Shown: positions 22,601 to 37,600, counted from the stretch's first letter. The stretch: 64,000 nucleotides of DNA from Syngnathus acus (GCF_901709675.1 NC_051087.1:13517384-13581383); one strand, 5' to 3'. A program made the numbers and translations. Notes: a model not told the origin generated them from the sequence alone.

Positions 22601-25600
22601 TGAGGTGAGGCTTTTCGATCGCATTTCATGGTTACGTCACTAAAGAGGACGTCACGCCATTGCCATTGCCACCCAAGAGCACATGATGAGGTCCAAGTCA
22701 GATATAAATTAAAGTCAATATTAAAAATCATTACTGTTACTCAAAACAACTTTGCAGCAGTCACTCCCCCTCCCACCCCCTGTCTGGCCACCCACGATTG
22801 CTCCGGCCTGGATGTTCAGACGGCGGTCACATTGCAATAAATCTGATATGTCTCTAATCTAGAACCAAATACAAAAGTGGCCAAGGTCAGATTAAAAAAA
22901 ATAGGAATCGAGTCATTGAGACTGTCTTAAAAAATCCGATGCAGCTTGCATATGGACAAAAAAGGACTTTGGCTGCCTACTGCGCCTATGAGCTTTGAGC
23001 TTGTAGGCATCCATCCATTTTCTGAACCACTTATGCCGTCAACGGGCAGTAGGCAGGGGACACCCTGAACTGGTTGCCAGCCAATCGCAGGGCACACAGA
23101 GACAAACATGTCCTTATGTTACTGAGCATGGATGGTTGGCTTTTGTTTTTCCAGAGCTTGCGGAAGTAATGGGTTGTGGGCCAGTCTCTGCTTCATCAGT
23201 CTATTTCTTCTGATGTGATCACATCACATGAGGTTACGCAGCCAATCGAGTGCCTATATAGTGAATACAGACCGCTTAATACGAAACACCAAAGTGGCGT
23301 AATTAACAAAATTACATTTTAAGCAGAACGTGATATTACTAATTATCAGTTTTTTTCCCATCAACGGCATTTGGTAGGCCAGATATAATTGCTGGAGGGC
23401 CAATTGTGGCCCACGGGCCTTGGAATACATGCTTTTTTCACACTTAGTGGGAATATTTACTATCAATGCACAATAAATATGAAAACATATAATTAGTTTA
23501 AGACAACTGTGTATGTCGACTGAATGTTGTGATTTAGATGATCTGGTCACATTAATAATCATTTTTCAGAGAGAGAGACAGAGTGAGCAGAGCATTTTAA
23601 TGCCCCCAGATGTCACTGGCATTAAATTTTAATGGGGGGATTGAGTAGACTATCTTTCTCTCACTCCTCCCAGCTCATTCTGTGCATGGTCCGGGGTAGC
23701 AATGGCTCACACTATAAGTAGCCAAATATGCTATGCTTCTTCTCACTCCTTTCCAAATGTTTTTTTTTCTTTTTCTCTCTGTGTGTTTATTTTGCTTCCT
23801 CAATTTCATTTTGGTTTTATGCAAGGACTTTATCTGAGAACAAACAGGAAGCTCGGTATTATTTGTATATTTCAATATTCGGATAAATAAAATTGTCAAT
23901 CAATCAAAACATAAATCAAGATGCTAGTGTTGTTTGCATTTTATAGCACTAATAGGCCATCATAGAAGAACTGATTTTGAATTCAATGATTATTCCTAAT
24001 TCATTGACCTATCTGAAACTTTTCAAAACAAATGGAATGGAAAGCACATAATGCAGTACTTTAACTTTTCAATTATTACAAGTTCTATTTGTCAGGTTGG
24101 AAAAACAGTGCAATGACAAAGAAAGACACAAACATTTTACAGTGACATCAATTTGATATCACTTAAGCCTGGGCGATACAAGTGAAAAGTGTATCACAAT
24201 ACAAGTACTGTATTTCGTATTGTTATCGACATTATATATTTTTTTCTACTATTAAAAATAAGGGCTCAGAGAAAAAAGTTTGTATGTTAATTTCATTTTA
24301 ACATGGAATATTTTCCCTTCAATAAGAGGTCAACGCAACTATAAAGAAAGTGGAATAAACTGGTCAGCATATAGGTTAAAGAAACCTTTTTAAACATAAT
24401 GTGTTTAGTAGGGCTGAGTGATATGGCGGAAAAATGTTTCACAATATAAATATTCCATTTCAGTAATTATTGATTTTCTAACCAATTCAAAATAAAAAGC
24501 AAATTAACTGATTAAACAGCAAATAAAACACTTGATATCAAATTGAATAAAGCACAATTATGAAAAATATAATTAAAGAAATCTTGTGAAATTCATTTTC
24601 AACAAATGTAGCCAATTTTTGTGTCAGTTTTAATGTCGAGTAAATAAATAAATAAATGCTTATTTGCAGAAGACTTCTACCCCAAAGCAGAATTGTTGAT
24701 AACCTAAACCTTCATTAAATGTTCATACAATGCAAACTAGCAAACAAATACCCTGTAGGAGTGCATGCATTACAGTTGAGAAATCTATTTAGGAGTATTT
24801 TATCTTTTTAGTGAAGAGAGAGCAACAGCAATGTGTACATGTTCTGTTAGGTTAGACAATCTCATGTACGTTTAGATGCTCATATCTGTACAATTCTATT
24901 TATTAGTTTATATAAACATAACTGCTCAATCAGAACACGAATACAACACACATAACTGTATGAACACACACGCATAGGCACACACACACACAGGGGGGTG
25001 ACGCCCCCCACACTCAGGTACCAAAGGGTCACGTGACAATTTCCCGCCTTTCCGGGCAGTATAAAAGAAGCTGACCTGGAGAAGGAAGCTGTTGTTTCAT
25101 CTGATGCTGTGCCTCGTGCATTGGCCGCAATTAAACAACCCAAGATCTTGCCAATAAAGAACCAACTCTATACTCCACATCTTTGTTGTTCCTGGCTCAA
25201 CATCGGACATCTCGCACAACACGCAACATTAGCAAGCTCATTATTGCCATAGTCCATTCAAGTTTTACTTGCCTGGTTGTGACTTGAGTGTGATGCAGAG
25301 GGTCATAGTTAGCACGTTTAAGACAGGGAACTCCTTTACTTCTATACCATGAATGTGTCCATCTGGAGGTGTTTTGATTGGAGTTGTATGCGCAATATAA
25401 TTTTATTGCAACAGTTGTACTGAGTCAACTGATTATATAGTTGACGGAACACTTTAGTTTGACTTGCGTAGGGTAGGGCACACACTTCTTTGTTGGTTCA
25501 GCTTCTGCTTCATGTCTGCAGTCGTCACACTAATACAGCGGTGGCCAACCCGCGGCTCGCGAGCCGTATGTGGCTCTTTGGCTAGTTTCATGCGGCTCTT

Positions 25601-28600
25601 TTATGTTCATATCAACATTTGTGTTTATTTTTCGTGCGTATTTGCTTCGCTTGAGTTCAATATGGTATTTTGGTCAAACGCGCATGCGCGTGAGGTGAAT
25701 TGGTTTTGCCCGCTTTTTTTATGAATGGCGACTGTGACTACGGGGGCCCATTAGGTCCAGAAAGGCTGACAAGACGCTTGCCAAAATGGCAAGGAAAAAA
25801 TGCACAGCTAAACGAATATATGACGATGAACACAGGACGTTTTTAACAGAGTTAAAGTTGTTTTTTGTTGAACGCTATGGCAAGCCATTCTGCCTGATAT
25901 GTCGGACGTCATTGGCGCATTTAAAAGCTTCAAATGGTCAGCGCCACTTCAGCTCACTTCATGCCAATATCGATAAGGACTTTGCAAAAGGGACTGAATT
26001 TCGCAAGCACAAGTTTGGAGACTTTGAAAAGTCAGGCAGAAAAATAGGTACAGTTTTTCAAAAAAATTACGAAGCACTCAGAGACTGTCACACTTGCATT
26101 GTTTCAACTGGCTTGGAACATTGCACGGGCTAAAAAGCCATACAATGAAGTGTTCGTTAAAATATGCCTCAGTGACGTTATTGAAATCTTGTCTCCTGAA
26201 AACAACAAACTAAAACGAATGGTCCCGAAATGTCCCGCCACACATAGTAAGTGAAAAAACTTATATTTTTGTTTGTGGAATTTGTTGAACTGAGAGTTTG
26301 TCTGTGTGAGACAATGCACACAATGCTCATTGTTGAAAATGTGGTCTTTGGTCTGTGGTTTTAGTACTGTAGGAGTCAATTTGTCATTATCATGTTGGTG
26401 CGTGACATAATAATGTCACACAATAAATTTGGCTGAGCAGAGGGGTGTGTGTGCGCGTGTGTGTATGTGTGCGTGCGTGTGCGTGCGCGTGCGTGTTTGT
26501 ATGCGTGTGTGTGTGGGGGGGGGTGTTCATGTGTGCTCATGTGTATGATGTGGCTCTTTGCGATGACACAGTAAAAAATGTGGCTCTTAGTCTCTGACTG
26601 GTTGGCCACCCCTGCACTAACACATGGCAAATTGCCTACGTTTAAAATGTGCTTTTGTGCACAAAATAGCTTACGTGCTTTTAATTGTGGCACAAATCTT
26701 ATTAGCCAAATCGGATTAGCCTTTTTTCTTCTATAGAATAATTTATTGCAGTCCTTTTGGGTAGATATCCATCACATGTGTAATTGTCAATTGCGATACA
26801 TATTGATAGTGAATTACCACAACCCAGTAAAATCATTTTTCTGTTTTAGACATTTCATATTTTCAAAGTATTCCTATTATATGCACAATATTTTTTCCAT
26901 AGCTTTAGAAAATATACTGACAAATTGATTCATTAGTTTTTTATTATTTCATTTGAAAAGGAAAAATATTATTATTGTACTGTATTGCGCAACTATATTG
27001 AACCAGAATACTTTTACCCAAAATACTACCAATGACTCCAACAATGAAAACAGGACCTTCACCTGAAGTGACATGGTATTTACCGTATTGACCCGAATAT
27101 AAGACGACCCTGATTATAAGACGACCCCCTCTTTTTCAAGACTCAAGTTTGAAAAAATACTTTTTGAACACCAAATTAAATTTTTATACAGAAAATAATT
27201 ATAGTACATCTGAAACAAATGATTATAACAATATATTCGAGAGAAAAAGCATGTTATTTTGCCTCATTCATATCATGCAAAAACTGTCTATCACATCTTA
27301 ATATCTGAACATTTAAATATGTAAACTAAAGTGCAATCACATTTGTAAATGAATGGCTTCTGGTTTTTGAAATGTAAATAAACAACAGATTCTCTCCAAA
27401 GTCAGAGGGCAGGCGCTGGGCTAGACTTGTTCTACGTCGCAGCGTTAGTCCGTTACGCCGCATCATTCTTTTACACCAGCCGAGGCTTGCTCTGAAGTCA
27501 GCGGTGGGTATGTTTAGCTCTTTGGCTATTTCCATGGCCTTGAGCTGAATGATAGCTCAAAAAGGCATCCCGTCCTTTCGTTTCTCATCCACGTACGCGC
27601 ACACCCTCAAGTCGAGCTCTTGAAAGCGGCCGCTCTGAGGACCACGGAAAGCTTTTCTCTGATTCTGAGCATCTTTTACGCGATCTTTTTGAGCTCTCCA
27701 TCTCTGTACATTACACTCTGTGACACCATATTTCACAGCCGCTTTGCAATTGTTTGAAGACTCTGCCTCATTTATCACCATCATCTTGAAGTTTGCATCA
27801 TAATTTCTCAGCTGCCGGTTAACCTGGCCGATCTTCGAGCCACTTTTCTCCAGATTGTCGCTACGTTTCTCCATTTTCTGTTATCTCTTCTCTTATTTTC
27901 TTCTCTTTTCTTTCTTACCGCTATTTTTTATTTTTCTTCTTCGTGCTACCGCTATTTTTATTTAGTTCGCTTTGGCCTGGGGAGTTAAGTTCAGCATTCG
28001 CTTTAAAGATATCTGGCACCATCTAGCGTTGTCAATGGGTATAATGTCTAGACCCCGAATGTAAGACGACCCCCACTTTATCAGTCTTATTTCAATGCAA
28101 AAAACATCATCTTATATTCGGGCCAATACGGTACTTTTACTTACTGTGTATAATTTAGGCCAGTTCCAAATTGTATGTCTATTTGAACTGAGTACCAAAT
28201 GGAAAAGATTCATATCTATTTATCTATTTTGTTTACACTGTAGTTCAATTCTTTTTTTTTTTTTTTACCTGTGTGAAGTTATTGCTATGGCAGCAGGTTA
28301 TGAAGTGAAGAGAGGAAGAAAATCAAGTGGAAGTGAGAAGTGGTGTGTGTGTGTGTGGGGGGGGGGGGGCGTGTATGTGCGCGTGTGCGTACGCATGTGT
28401 ACATGTTTGCCTTTGTGTGTGTTTTTTCAACAGAGCGAGCTGAGGTTTCTGAAATAGAGAAAGGGGATTATACTGTGCTTGTGATTACTCCAGCTGGCTG
28501 TGAGATCAGCGCTTTTGTATTTTACATTAGATTAGATTAGATTCAATTTTATTGTCATTGAGCACAATACATACAAGTACAGGAACAACATTAGGGCTGT

Positions 28601-31600
28601 CACTTTAACATGTTAATTAGATTAATCAATTACGCTGCAAATTAACACGCTGTAAAAATGACCGCAATTAATCGTGCAAGCATTTCAAATTTGGCCCATT
28701 GGGTGACCCATACGCTGTAGTGGTAGGCCACTTCCTTCCTTCGCTGCTAATCATGAGCAAATGCTTTATTCAACATCTCCATGATTCACTCAAATTTATG
28801 TTTCCACCACTTACCGCAAGTAAACCTCTACTCCAGCCAGTCTTTGGCAATGGACTGATCTCAAGCATACGCACAAGCGCTATTGTAATTATAATTATAT
28901 GATCCTCCTTGTGGTGATCATCGTTAGGGATTCTCCACTAGAGGGCAGTAAGGAGTCAACTAGTCATCAGTCAACACACCTACATATTTCAGCGTGGTGC
29001 TAGTTCAGTGGTTCTTAACCTTGTTGGTGGTACCGAACCCCACCAGTTTCATATGCGCATTCACCGAATCCCTCTTTTGCGAAAAATGAAAAAGGAAATT
29101 CAAATTCAAGACAGATGTTTTTTACTGGTGCACAAAATGAGCCGTGCATGATCATCACCTTTTTCAAAGAACAAAACCAACACAATGCATGAACTCACAA
29201 CAAATTACATACCTGCAAATCAGTGTGCCTTTGTGAGACCAGTTCAGATATGCGTTATCACAAACTTACACGATAAATCACGTGTGTTCGGACCTCCGCA
29301 GTGGAGGCTCTGCCGAACCCCTGAGACCGACTCACCGAACCCCGAGGGTTCGATCGAACCCAGGTTAAGAACCACTGTGCTCGTTTAACAAAACAATTTG
29401 GAGGAACAGGAACATGCTCCCCTTTGAGCCCAATTGAAATTCCATTCTGATTTTCCTTGTGATCAGTATTAAGATTTGGTAATTCGGTTTCATTTTAACT
29501 GGAATTCAAGGCTTTATGTAAACCTGACTGGTGATTATCTTTGTGTTGAATCCATATTAACATTTTCAAACAGGTGCTTTTACTGGGGGGAAATAACAAG
29601 CCACATTTCCCTCAATTTTTTAACATTTAACCAACACAGTAATTGAATCATAATTTGTACGTGCATTTTCTGCATTCTATTCTGTTTGTATAAAATAAAG
29701 AGATAGAAATATATAAAAGTACTTTAAAATCTGATTAATTAACTGAAAAAAAATCTCTCATAGATGAAGCAATTATTATAAAAACAAAATTGGTTGTCGT
29801 AGCTCTAAAATTAAAAATTTTACACCGGAGCCACATGTGATCAAAATCTAATCAATATCGGATGATCACACTAATGGACTATCGGTAGCACAAAGTTCTA
29901 ATCAAAACATCGCTACTTGTAATATAATGCGTAAGTATTTCAAATTTAGTAATCTGACTACCGTATTTTCCGGACTATAAGGCGCACCTAAAAACCTAAA
30001 ATTTTCTCAAAAGCCGACAGTGCGCCTTATAGTCCGGTGCGCCTTATATATGGACCAAATTCCTAAATTTAAACTGGCCCGAAGCATTGTGTCATGAAAT
30101 CAATCATAAGTGGCCCGCTGAAGACTATGAATCATGAATCAAAAAGACTATGGATCATTATTTTGTGATTATAAAGTAACTTGTTGCGTCTGAAGTTGAA
30201 ATAAAAAAGATAAAATGAAGAATGATTTGATTTGGATTAAAAATCTGACATGATGCATTAATGGTGCGCCTTATAGTCCGGTGCGCCTTATATAAGGACA
30301 AAGTTTTAAAATGGGCCATTCATTGAAGGTGCGCCTTATAGTCCGGTGCGCCTTATAGTCCGGAAAATACGGTACACTTATTTTACTAGAGGAGTGCTCT
30401 TGCATTCATTCAAAATGACTTACAGTTTCATTTTAGATTTGTTTTGTCCTGCAATGGTTTGACCTCCAATTAAAAAAACACAAGTTTTAACAAAGGGCTA
30501 TCATCTTAATTTACTCTGGCTGACATCATCCACTAGAATACAGCAGTGAGCAAACATGAGCTAGAAATCATTAATCAACACCTATTGTAGCGATGGTTCA
30601 TGTTAAGGATGGGACGAGATCTCCACGTTCAAACCCCACGAAATCGCGTGGGATTTGAACGCCACCAGATTTACTGTCCTTGCATATCATGAGATCTGTT
30701 ACCTTTGGCCATCTTCTTTTTGTTTGCAGACTCGCCCGCTTAATGAGACCCACATTGAATATAGCAGATGTCATAAAGGGAGCCGATTTGGAACTATTCC
30801 GGCCAAATCATGGAGTCGTTGTTGTGACAGACAACGCTCCCAGCATGAACGCACCCACGATACAATAGCGGCTGGTTTTGGGACACTCATTAAGTGCTCC
30901 ACTCACGGCACACACAATTTACCTCTCTGGTCAGTCTAACAGGTTTATGAGTTGATAATTAATTACTTGTAGTTGGGTTCTTTGAGAATCAAGCCTCATC
31001 AAGACATGGAAGATAGAACAGATTGTTTGAGAACTCTTGACTGCCAGATAGAAACAGACGGGCCATCTGCATGCTTTAATTCTGCTTGTATTTTGAAGTT
31101 AACATTTTAAATCCTTCAAACAGAAGAGAGAGGCAAATATTTTAAAGTCACCACTCACCATAGCATCGTGGCAGAAAGCAATCAAAAATTCGGTTTGCAT
31201 TTGGGCAAAGGGTTAAGCAAACATCTGTTGCTCTTTACTTTCCCTTCTTCACTTTGTCTGTTCCCTTTGCACATGATGTAGAGATGCTTCAAGTAATAAC
31301 ACAGGATTACGGGAGTATGATCTATTCTGTTGCGGTCTCTTCTTCCTCTCATTCTTTTTTTCCTCTTACCATCATCTCTCCCTTTTCTCAAGTGTTATTT
31401 ATAGAGACGCCAAATGCATTGTGTTTTTTCTTCCACTGGTCTATGTCCCACAATTTCCATCTTGATTTTTGTTTATGCTTTCATTTGTCACTTGTTCCCC
31501 TCATCTTGCCTGAAAGGCAGTTTTTGTAAGAGAGAAAGAAAAACTCTGCTTTGTAAAATGCTTGGCTTTGAATTAAAGATCCAAATTATCTACAGATGTA

Positions 31601-34600
31601 TCAATCAATGTGGAAGCGCTTCTGTGAGTAACTACCGTAATTTTCGGACTATAAGTCGCTCCGGAGTATAAGTCGCACCAGCCATAAAATGCCCAAAAAT
31701 GTGAAAACAAAACATATATAAGTCGCTCCGGAGTATAAATCGCATTTTGGGGGGCAATTTATTCGACAAAATCCAACACCAAGAACAGACATGAACGAGC
31801 AACAACAGGCTAAACGATACGGTATGCTAACGTGACAAACACAAACGAGGAGCTGAGAACGGGCCTAACGTAACATTCAGTTATTTAAAAAAAACTATTA
31901 CATAAATAACACGTTTATAAAACCATCTGTGTCACTCAAATTCATTAAATCCATCGATCGTCCTTTGTCAACAATGCCATGTGCCGCGCCGCAGTTCAAA
32001 TTATTCCACAGGCCCATACAACGATATATAAACTATATTTTAAATAACTATCACATAAACAACAATATTATCAAACCATTTGTGTCACTCCAAATCATTA
32101 AATCCATCGATCAAATTTCTCGTCTTTTATCGATCGTCCTTTGTCAACAATGCCGTGTGCCGCGCCGCAGTTCAAATTATTCCACAGGCCCATACAACGA
32201 TATATAAACTATATTTTAAATAACTATCTCATAAACAACAATATTATCAAACCATTTGTGTTACTCCAAATCATTAAATCCATCGATCAAATTTCTCGTC
32301 CTTTATGTCATCCTGGTGACAGAGGATATGGCGCTTTAAAGTGTTAATTACTTTATTTGATTTTTTCTCTCTATTTTTCATGTTTTGGATATGTTCAAGA
32401 TAAAGATATCAAAGCATGTGAAGTGATCAACTATACTAAAAAAAACATGTGAAGTGGTCAACTATACTTGTAAGTAAGTGATGTGTTAATGATCAAGTAG
32501 AAATTTGTGTAAAAAAACATATATAAGTCGCTCCTGAGTGTAAGTCGCCCCCCCACCCAAACTATGAAAAAAACCGCGACTTATAGTCCGAAAATTACGG
32601 TACACTACTAATTGGTCAGACTGCAGTGACTAGCAGAGCACAAGAGGTGAAAAATTAGGATGAGTGCTATAGGACATTACACAGTATTTTAATACTTTAT
32701 TCGTACTATAGCATTTTCACGCTGGATGCTTTAGGAAACTTGTGTCGCACACACACATACATACATACATGCATACATATTTTATATAACATTGAATGGG
32801 ACTCACTGTCAGTTTTCAGAGCCATTTATTTTCAATGTTAAAATCTGAAATCAAACATTTTCAGAAGCTTGCTGTGGAGCTCATGTTTTTACAAATGTAT
32901 GTTGGTTTATTAATGTAATAAAAGAGCTGCTGAGTGCAGCTTCATCTGCTGTAAGCAATCTAAAAATGAGGAAAATGTAGCTCTAAGAACAGGAACAGCT
33001 GGTGAACTGACACCCACTGACACTGAGCAGTTGACGCCACCGTGTTACCATGACAACCGACTGTGAACCCTCTGTTTCTGACAGCTGTTCCCATGGTGCT
33101 TGGCCTTGGCTGAGACCTTGGTTCCCATTGGTAGGATTGATAGCTGTGTGCGGTCAAAGGTCATGTTAGTGACGTAGCTACCATGTTGTTTTTCCATTAG
33201 AATTACGTATGAATATTATAGTTGCCCAAATTCCAATATCAAATAAAATTATTCTTGTCTAAATCTGAACCAGATCCTCCAAACAGAACAGTGTACTGTT
33301 AACGTGTTACCAGTACACGCGTTAACCTAAAAGATGGCTATAAGGGTTAGGGTTCTTTTAATTGCTTGTATGCAAATAGTTAGGTGTCAGGCGTGCCTGT
33401 CCACCCATGTGCTGAACATACACAAACAAGGAAATACTTTCAAATGCTGCCTATCTCCAAAAATGCATGCGAAAAGCTGATCTGAATACTTTGGCTATAC
33501 AAAAAAAAAAATACTGCCCCCCACTCTTGAGTTTCTTACGTACGGAAGAGGATTAGTTTCTCAGTCAATTACATGGTTGCTGGCGTGAGTGAAAATACAC
33601 AATTTTTGAGCAAAGCTGGGAAAACCAATTTCATCAAAAAAAATAATAATAATTGGTGTGGGGGGGTTGGTTGGTGTCACAAAAATTGATTTCTTCCCCT
33701 TAGTGTAGGAGTGGGCAACTCCTGGTCCTCAAGGGCCGGAAACCTGGATGTTTCATATGTCTCCCTCAATACACCAGATTTAAATGATCAGCTTATCAGC
33801 AAGCTCAACTGAAGTCGGACAACAATCCTGATCATTTGAATAACCGCTGCACTGTTTTAATGACATGGCAGCAAACAGAAGCGCTTATTTACTCAAGAAT
33901 AGGGATGTTCAATACCACTTTTTTTTTTCCAGACCAATACAAGTACCAATACAAGACCAATACAACCAATACAATACTCACCAATACTGATACCAAGTAA
34001 CTATACCACAAAACATTTGATACATACATTTTCAATAATACAAGTGAGAGATCATTTTAAAGAAAGAGCTTTCGGTCAGGTCTGACAAAGGGCAGAAAAA
34101 TCAATTTACTGGGAGTTGAGTCAAAAACAGAACACAAAAAAAACTGATTTGCTAAACCAAATTGACAATTCCCTGAGCTTTAGTAATTGTTCAAAATAAG
34201 TTGAAGTGCAAAATGAAGCATGTTCAACTGTTAACTTTAGAAGAACCAGTGAAGTAATTGAAAAAGAAAAAACAAGATGAACCTAGTACAACTATTTAGT
34301 TAACAAGGCTCGAAATTTTATTTCATTCTTTCTTCGCAGAGCAGTTCTGCAAATCAATGACTTCAATTGGTGAGCAACATTCTAAATTCCATCCATCCAT
34401 TTTCTGTACCGCTTTGTCCCCACGGGTGTCACAGGCGTGTTGGAGCCTATCCCAGCCGTCATCGGGGAACACCCTGAACCTGTTGCCAGCCAATCGCAGG
34501 GCACACAGAGATGAACAACCATCCGCACTCACACTCACACCTAGGGGCAATTTGGAGTGCTCATTCGGCCGACCAAGCATGTTTTTGGGATGTGGGAGGA

Positions 34601-37600
34601 ATCTGGAGTGCCCGGAGAAAACTCATGCGGGCACGGGGAGAACATGCAAACTCCATATAGGGAGGGCCGGAGGTGGAATCAAACCCACACCCTCGTAACT
34701 GTGAGGTGGACGTGCAGATTAATTCTAGGCAAGTGAATCAAGGCCAGGGATTTATTGAACAATAAAATAAAAAAAAATGTACGATCATTTTTTTAATAGA
34801 ATCAATAGCTTTTATTTCTCGAATTTATATCATGAACGAAGAGGCTTTTTCGCGACTCTGATTGTGTGAAAGCAGTTTCTGGCAACAAATCGGCTCTTTG
34901 CATCACTGCACTGGTTATTCCATTCCTATTAAAGAGGTTTAGGAAAAATGAGAGACAATCGTTTCTTCTCACGTAAACACTTTTGAATTGTCGGAAACAA
35001 AAATGATCAACAATGCAATATCCGAGTTTCTGAATATTCTCAGGCCTGGGTGAGTGAGCTCTCAGAAGTTCTAAACTATGTCATTTTTTCTGTAAATCAT
35101 TCAGCTATTCCTAACACATGTATCACTTTTGTTTATGTGGATGCTTGGACACGATATTTCAGAACTTTGTCAAGTTTACAAAAAGTTCCTCTCCTTTTCT
35201 CCCAGAACACTGCACCAGCAGTTTGAGAGCTATAAACAAGAGGTGCGTCGCATCGGGGCGGAGACCCGGCGTCAGCAGACACAGCAGAAGGATGATGCAC
35301 CCACCTGCGGCATTTGCCGTAAGACCAAGTTTGCAGATGGCTGTGGTCACTTGTGCTCCTACTGCCAAACCAAATTCTGTGCCCGCTGCGGGGGCCGAGT
35401 CTCCCTGCGCTCCAACAATGTAAGGATACCAACATCTCTTTTTCCTCTTTCATACTCCCACTCACATATTCATCATTTCTGCTTTTGCTGCTATACAACT
35501 GTGAGTTCATCATCTGCTTCTTTGTTTCCTGGTCACACTTTGGGAGACCAAAGGGCGATGGAAGAATGTCTCAGGACCACTACAACTGTCGGCCCTTAGA
35601 CTGATTGCTTTTTACTAAGGGTGGAGTGTTGTGAAATGGTTAAAAAAAAGACTGAACACTGAACCTCACTTGAATGCAAAAGTTCACCTGTTATTGTATC
35701 ACATCTGTATTTTTATTTGTGTCTTGCATTTTCCCATCATGTGAGCAAATAAGGCTGATCCCACAAGTTATGTGTCTAATCCAAACACAGGACTGTTTGA
35801 GAGTGATGGCTGCACATTCCCCCAAAAATATATTTATCCAATTTTTGGATATCAAGCCATCTTCGATTAGATTTGATGATGCTTTTTCAAATATATTCAA
35901 TGTAATTAAAAAGGCAAACGTTTATTTTGACCAGTCTTTCCAACTTTAGCAATACTGTACCTGAACTTAGGGGTGTAGCGAAAACCGATTTGAATCAGAA
36001 AGTTGTCCTTTATTCAAGCAAATCAAATCATTTTAAAATGCACCATCCTTGAATTGTATCATACCCCATGAGATAGATATTGCATCATCTTAAAGGTCAG
36101 GGAGCAAAGAAGACCTCTCACTTAATACAATTCAGAATCGTCTGTGGTTTAAGTCTAGCGCCCTCCCGTCTTTGGGTATTTCCGGAGCTGTGAGTTCACA
36201 TACATAAAAGTATTAAGTGGCTGCTCTAGCATTGTTTTTGTCTGTGCAAGTGACATGCAAAACTTTCATGCATGGAAAATGCAGCTCAAGATTGTCACCG
36301 CGTTTTAACATTTTATGTACGGCTGGCGCATAATAATGAATCCCACACGCACAACATGGCTCATGTCTCAGTTGCTAGAGAAAGTATATATCAATGCACA
36401 AACATACCAGTCTGTATTTCCAATCTGCTTCTTGAGGCTCATTCGTGGAGCTGTCACAGTTACCACTTCCACTTTTTCTTCCACTGACCGGCTCAAACAT
36501 GTATGGTCTCACAACACCCACTTCTGTGGACTGTTGAGTGTCAAAATAGTCCTGCTCCTCGAATTCCAAAACGTTGCTCGCCATTAAACATACTTTATTG
36601 AGCATGTATCATGCCCGTGCTCTACTCAAACGTCACCGGTCATCAATCCTGGTCCCCAGGGTCCAGCGCCCTGCATGTTTTATACTGCTGCAACATACCT
36701 GATTCAAAGATAATGGATAACGATTTTGAATTTGAATTAGCTGCGTGGCAGCAATGAGACATACATAACATACAGGACACTGTACACCGAGGATCAGAAT
36801 TGGTGAGTATTACAAAAAATATTAGCAATGAGAATGTGAATTTAACAGACCCTAAAAAATCTTTGCAATCTGACCTTTAACAGGAGCTACACACTAAGTA
36901 TGTACCATTTGTATAAGTCGGTTTGCCGTTGTTGTACGTGACAAAAACTACAGCCGTAACATATCCAATTGAATCATAATCCCATTCAATAAAACAGAAC
37001 GGAATCGTCCCACGCGAAAATGTTCCGTTGTTGTATAATATAGTATGTTATAGACTGAGGTAGGTATTAAATTGTCACCTACTGAATATATAATACCGTT
37101 TTTTTCCGTGTATAATGCGCAAAATTTAACTAATTTATTGTCCTAAAATCTGGGGTGCGCATTATACATGGGTACAAATTTCTTTTAATTTTTTTTAAAA
37201 AAACATTTCTTTTTTTTTTTAAGAAAATCATGGTACAACAAAACCAACAACAGGACTGACCGACAATAGTGTGTTTGTACTGTGCTCTGGTCATTTCGTC
37301 AAAGAAGGGATAATAGTCCTCTTCTCTTCTTGACTGACAATGAATGTGATAGTTTAATACAATCAGCAAATAACAAAATGCGTATTACAGGTAATATTTA
37401 TTTCACAACACTTTGCCTTGTTCCTTTCGTCTCTGCTGTTCACTTCAAACACGCTCCATACGAACGCAATGCTCTCGTATCAGACGCTTGCTCGATCACC
37501 TGCTCGTTTGCTGTCACAATGTACCCTACACAAATCCGAAACATTTGTTGCGGCTCCGAGTCACGACGAGGGGCAAGTTTTGGTTTCCAAGGGTGTTTTT

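Larger units (their letters stand above)
25536..26614 (+). mobile_element. hAT transposon, internally deleted (1079 bp)
   Basis: The ends are CAGCGGTGGCCAACCC and, reversed from the right, CAGGGGTGGCCAACCAGT. Flanks are an 8-bp target duplication with one mismatch: CACTAATA (25528-25535) and CACTAACA (26615-26622). Repeated GCGGCTC/TGTGGCTCTT motifs lie near both ends. The interior carries the N-terminal part of a hAT transposase, described separately. Confidence 0.9.
16430..35205 (+). other. rims1: rims1 intron 1 (18.8 kb)
   Basis: GTAAGA donor and TCTCCCAG acceptor. Apart from the repeats and transposons listed separately, it contains no exon I can support. The stretches 16.7-20.1, 22.0-22.9, 23.1-24.9, 32.6-33.7 and 34.8-35.2 kb are AT-rich DNA with short, featureless ORFs. 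A long first intron is normal for RIM genes and could hide enhancers or an alternative promoter not visible here. Confidence 0.85.
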
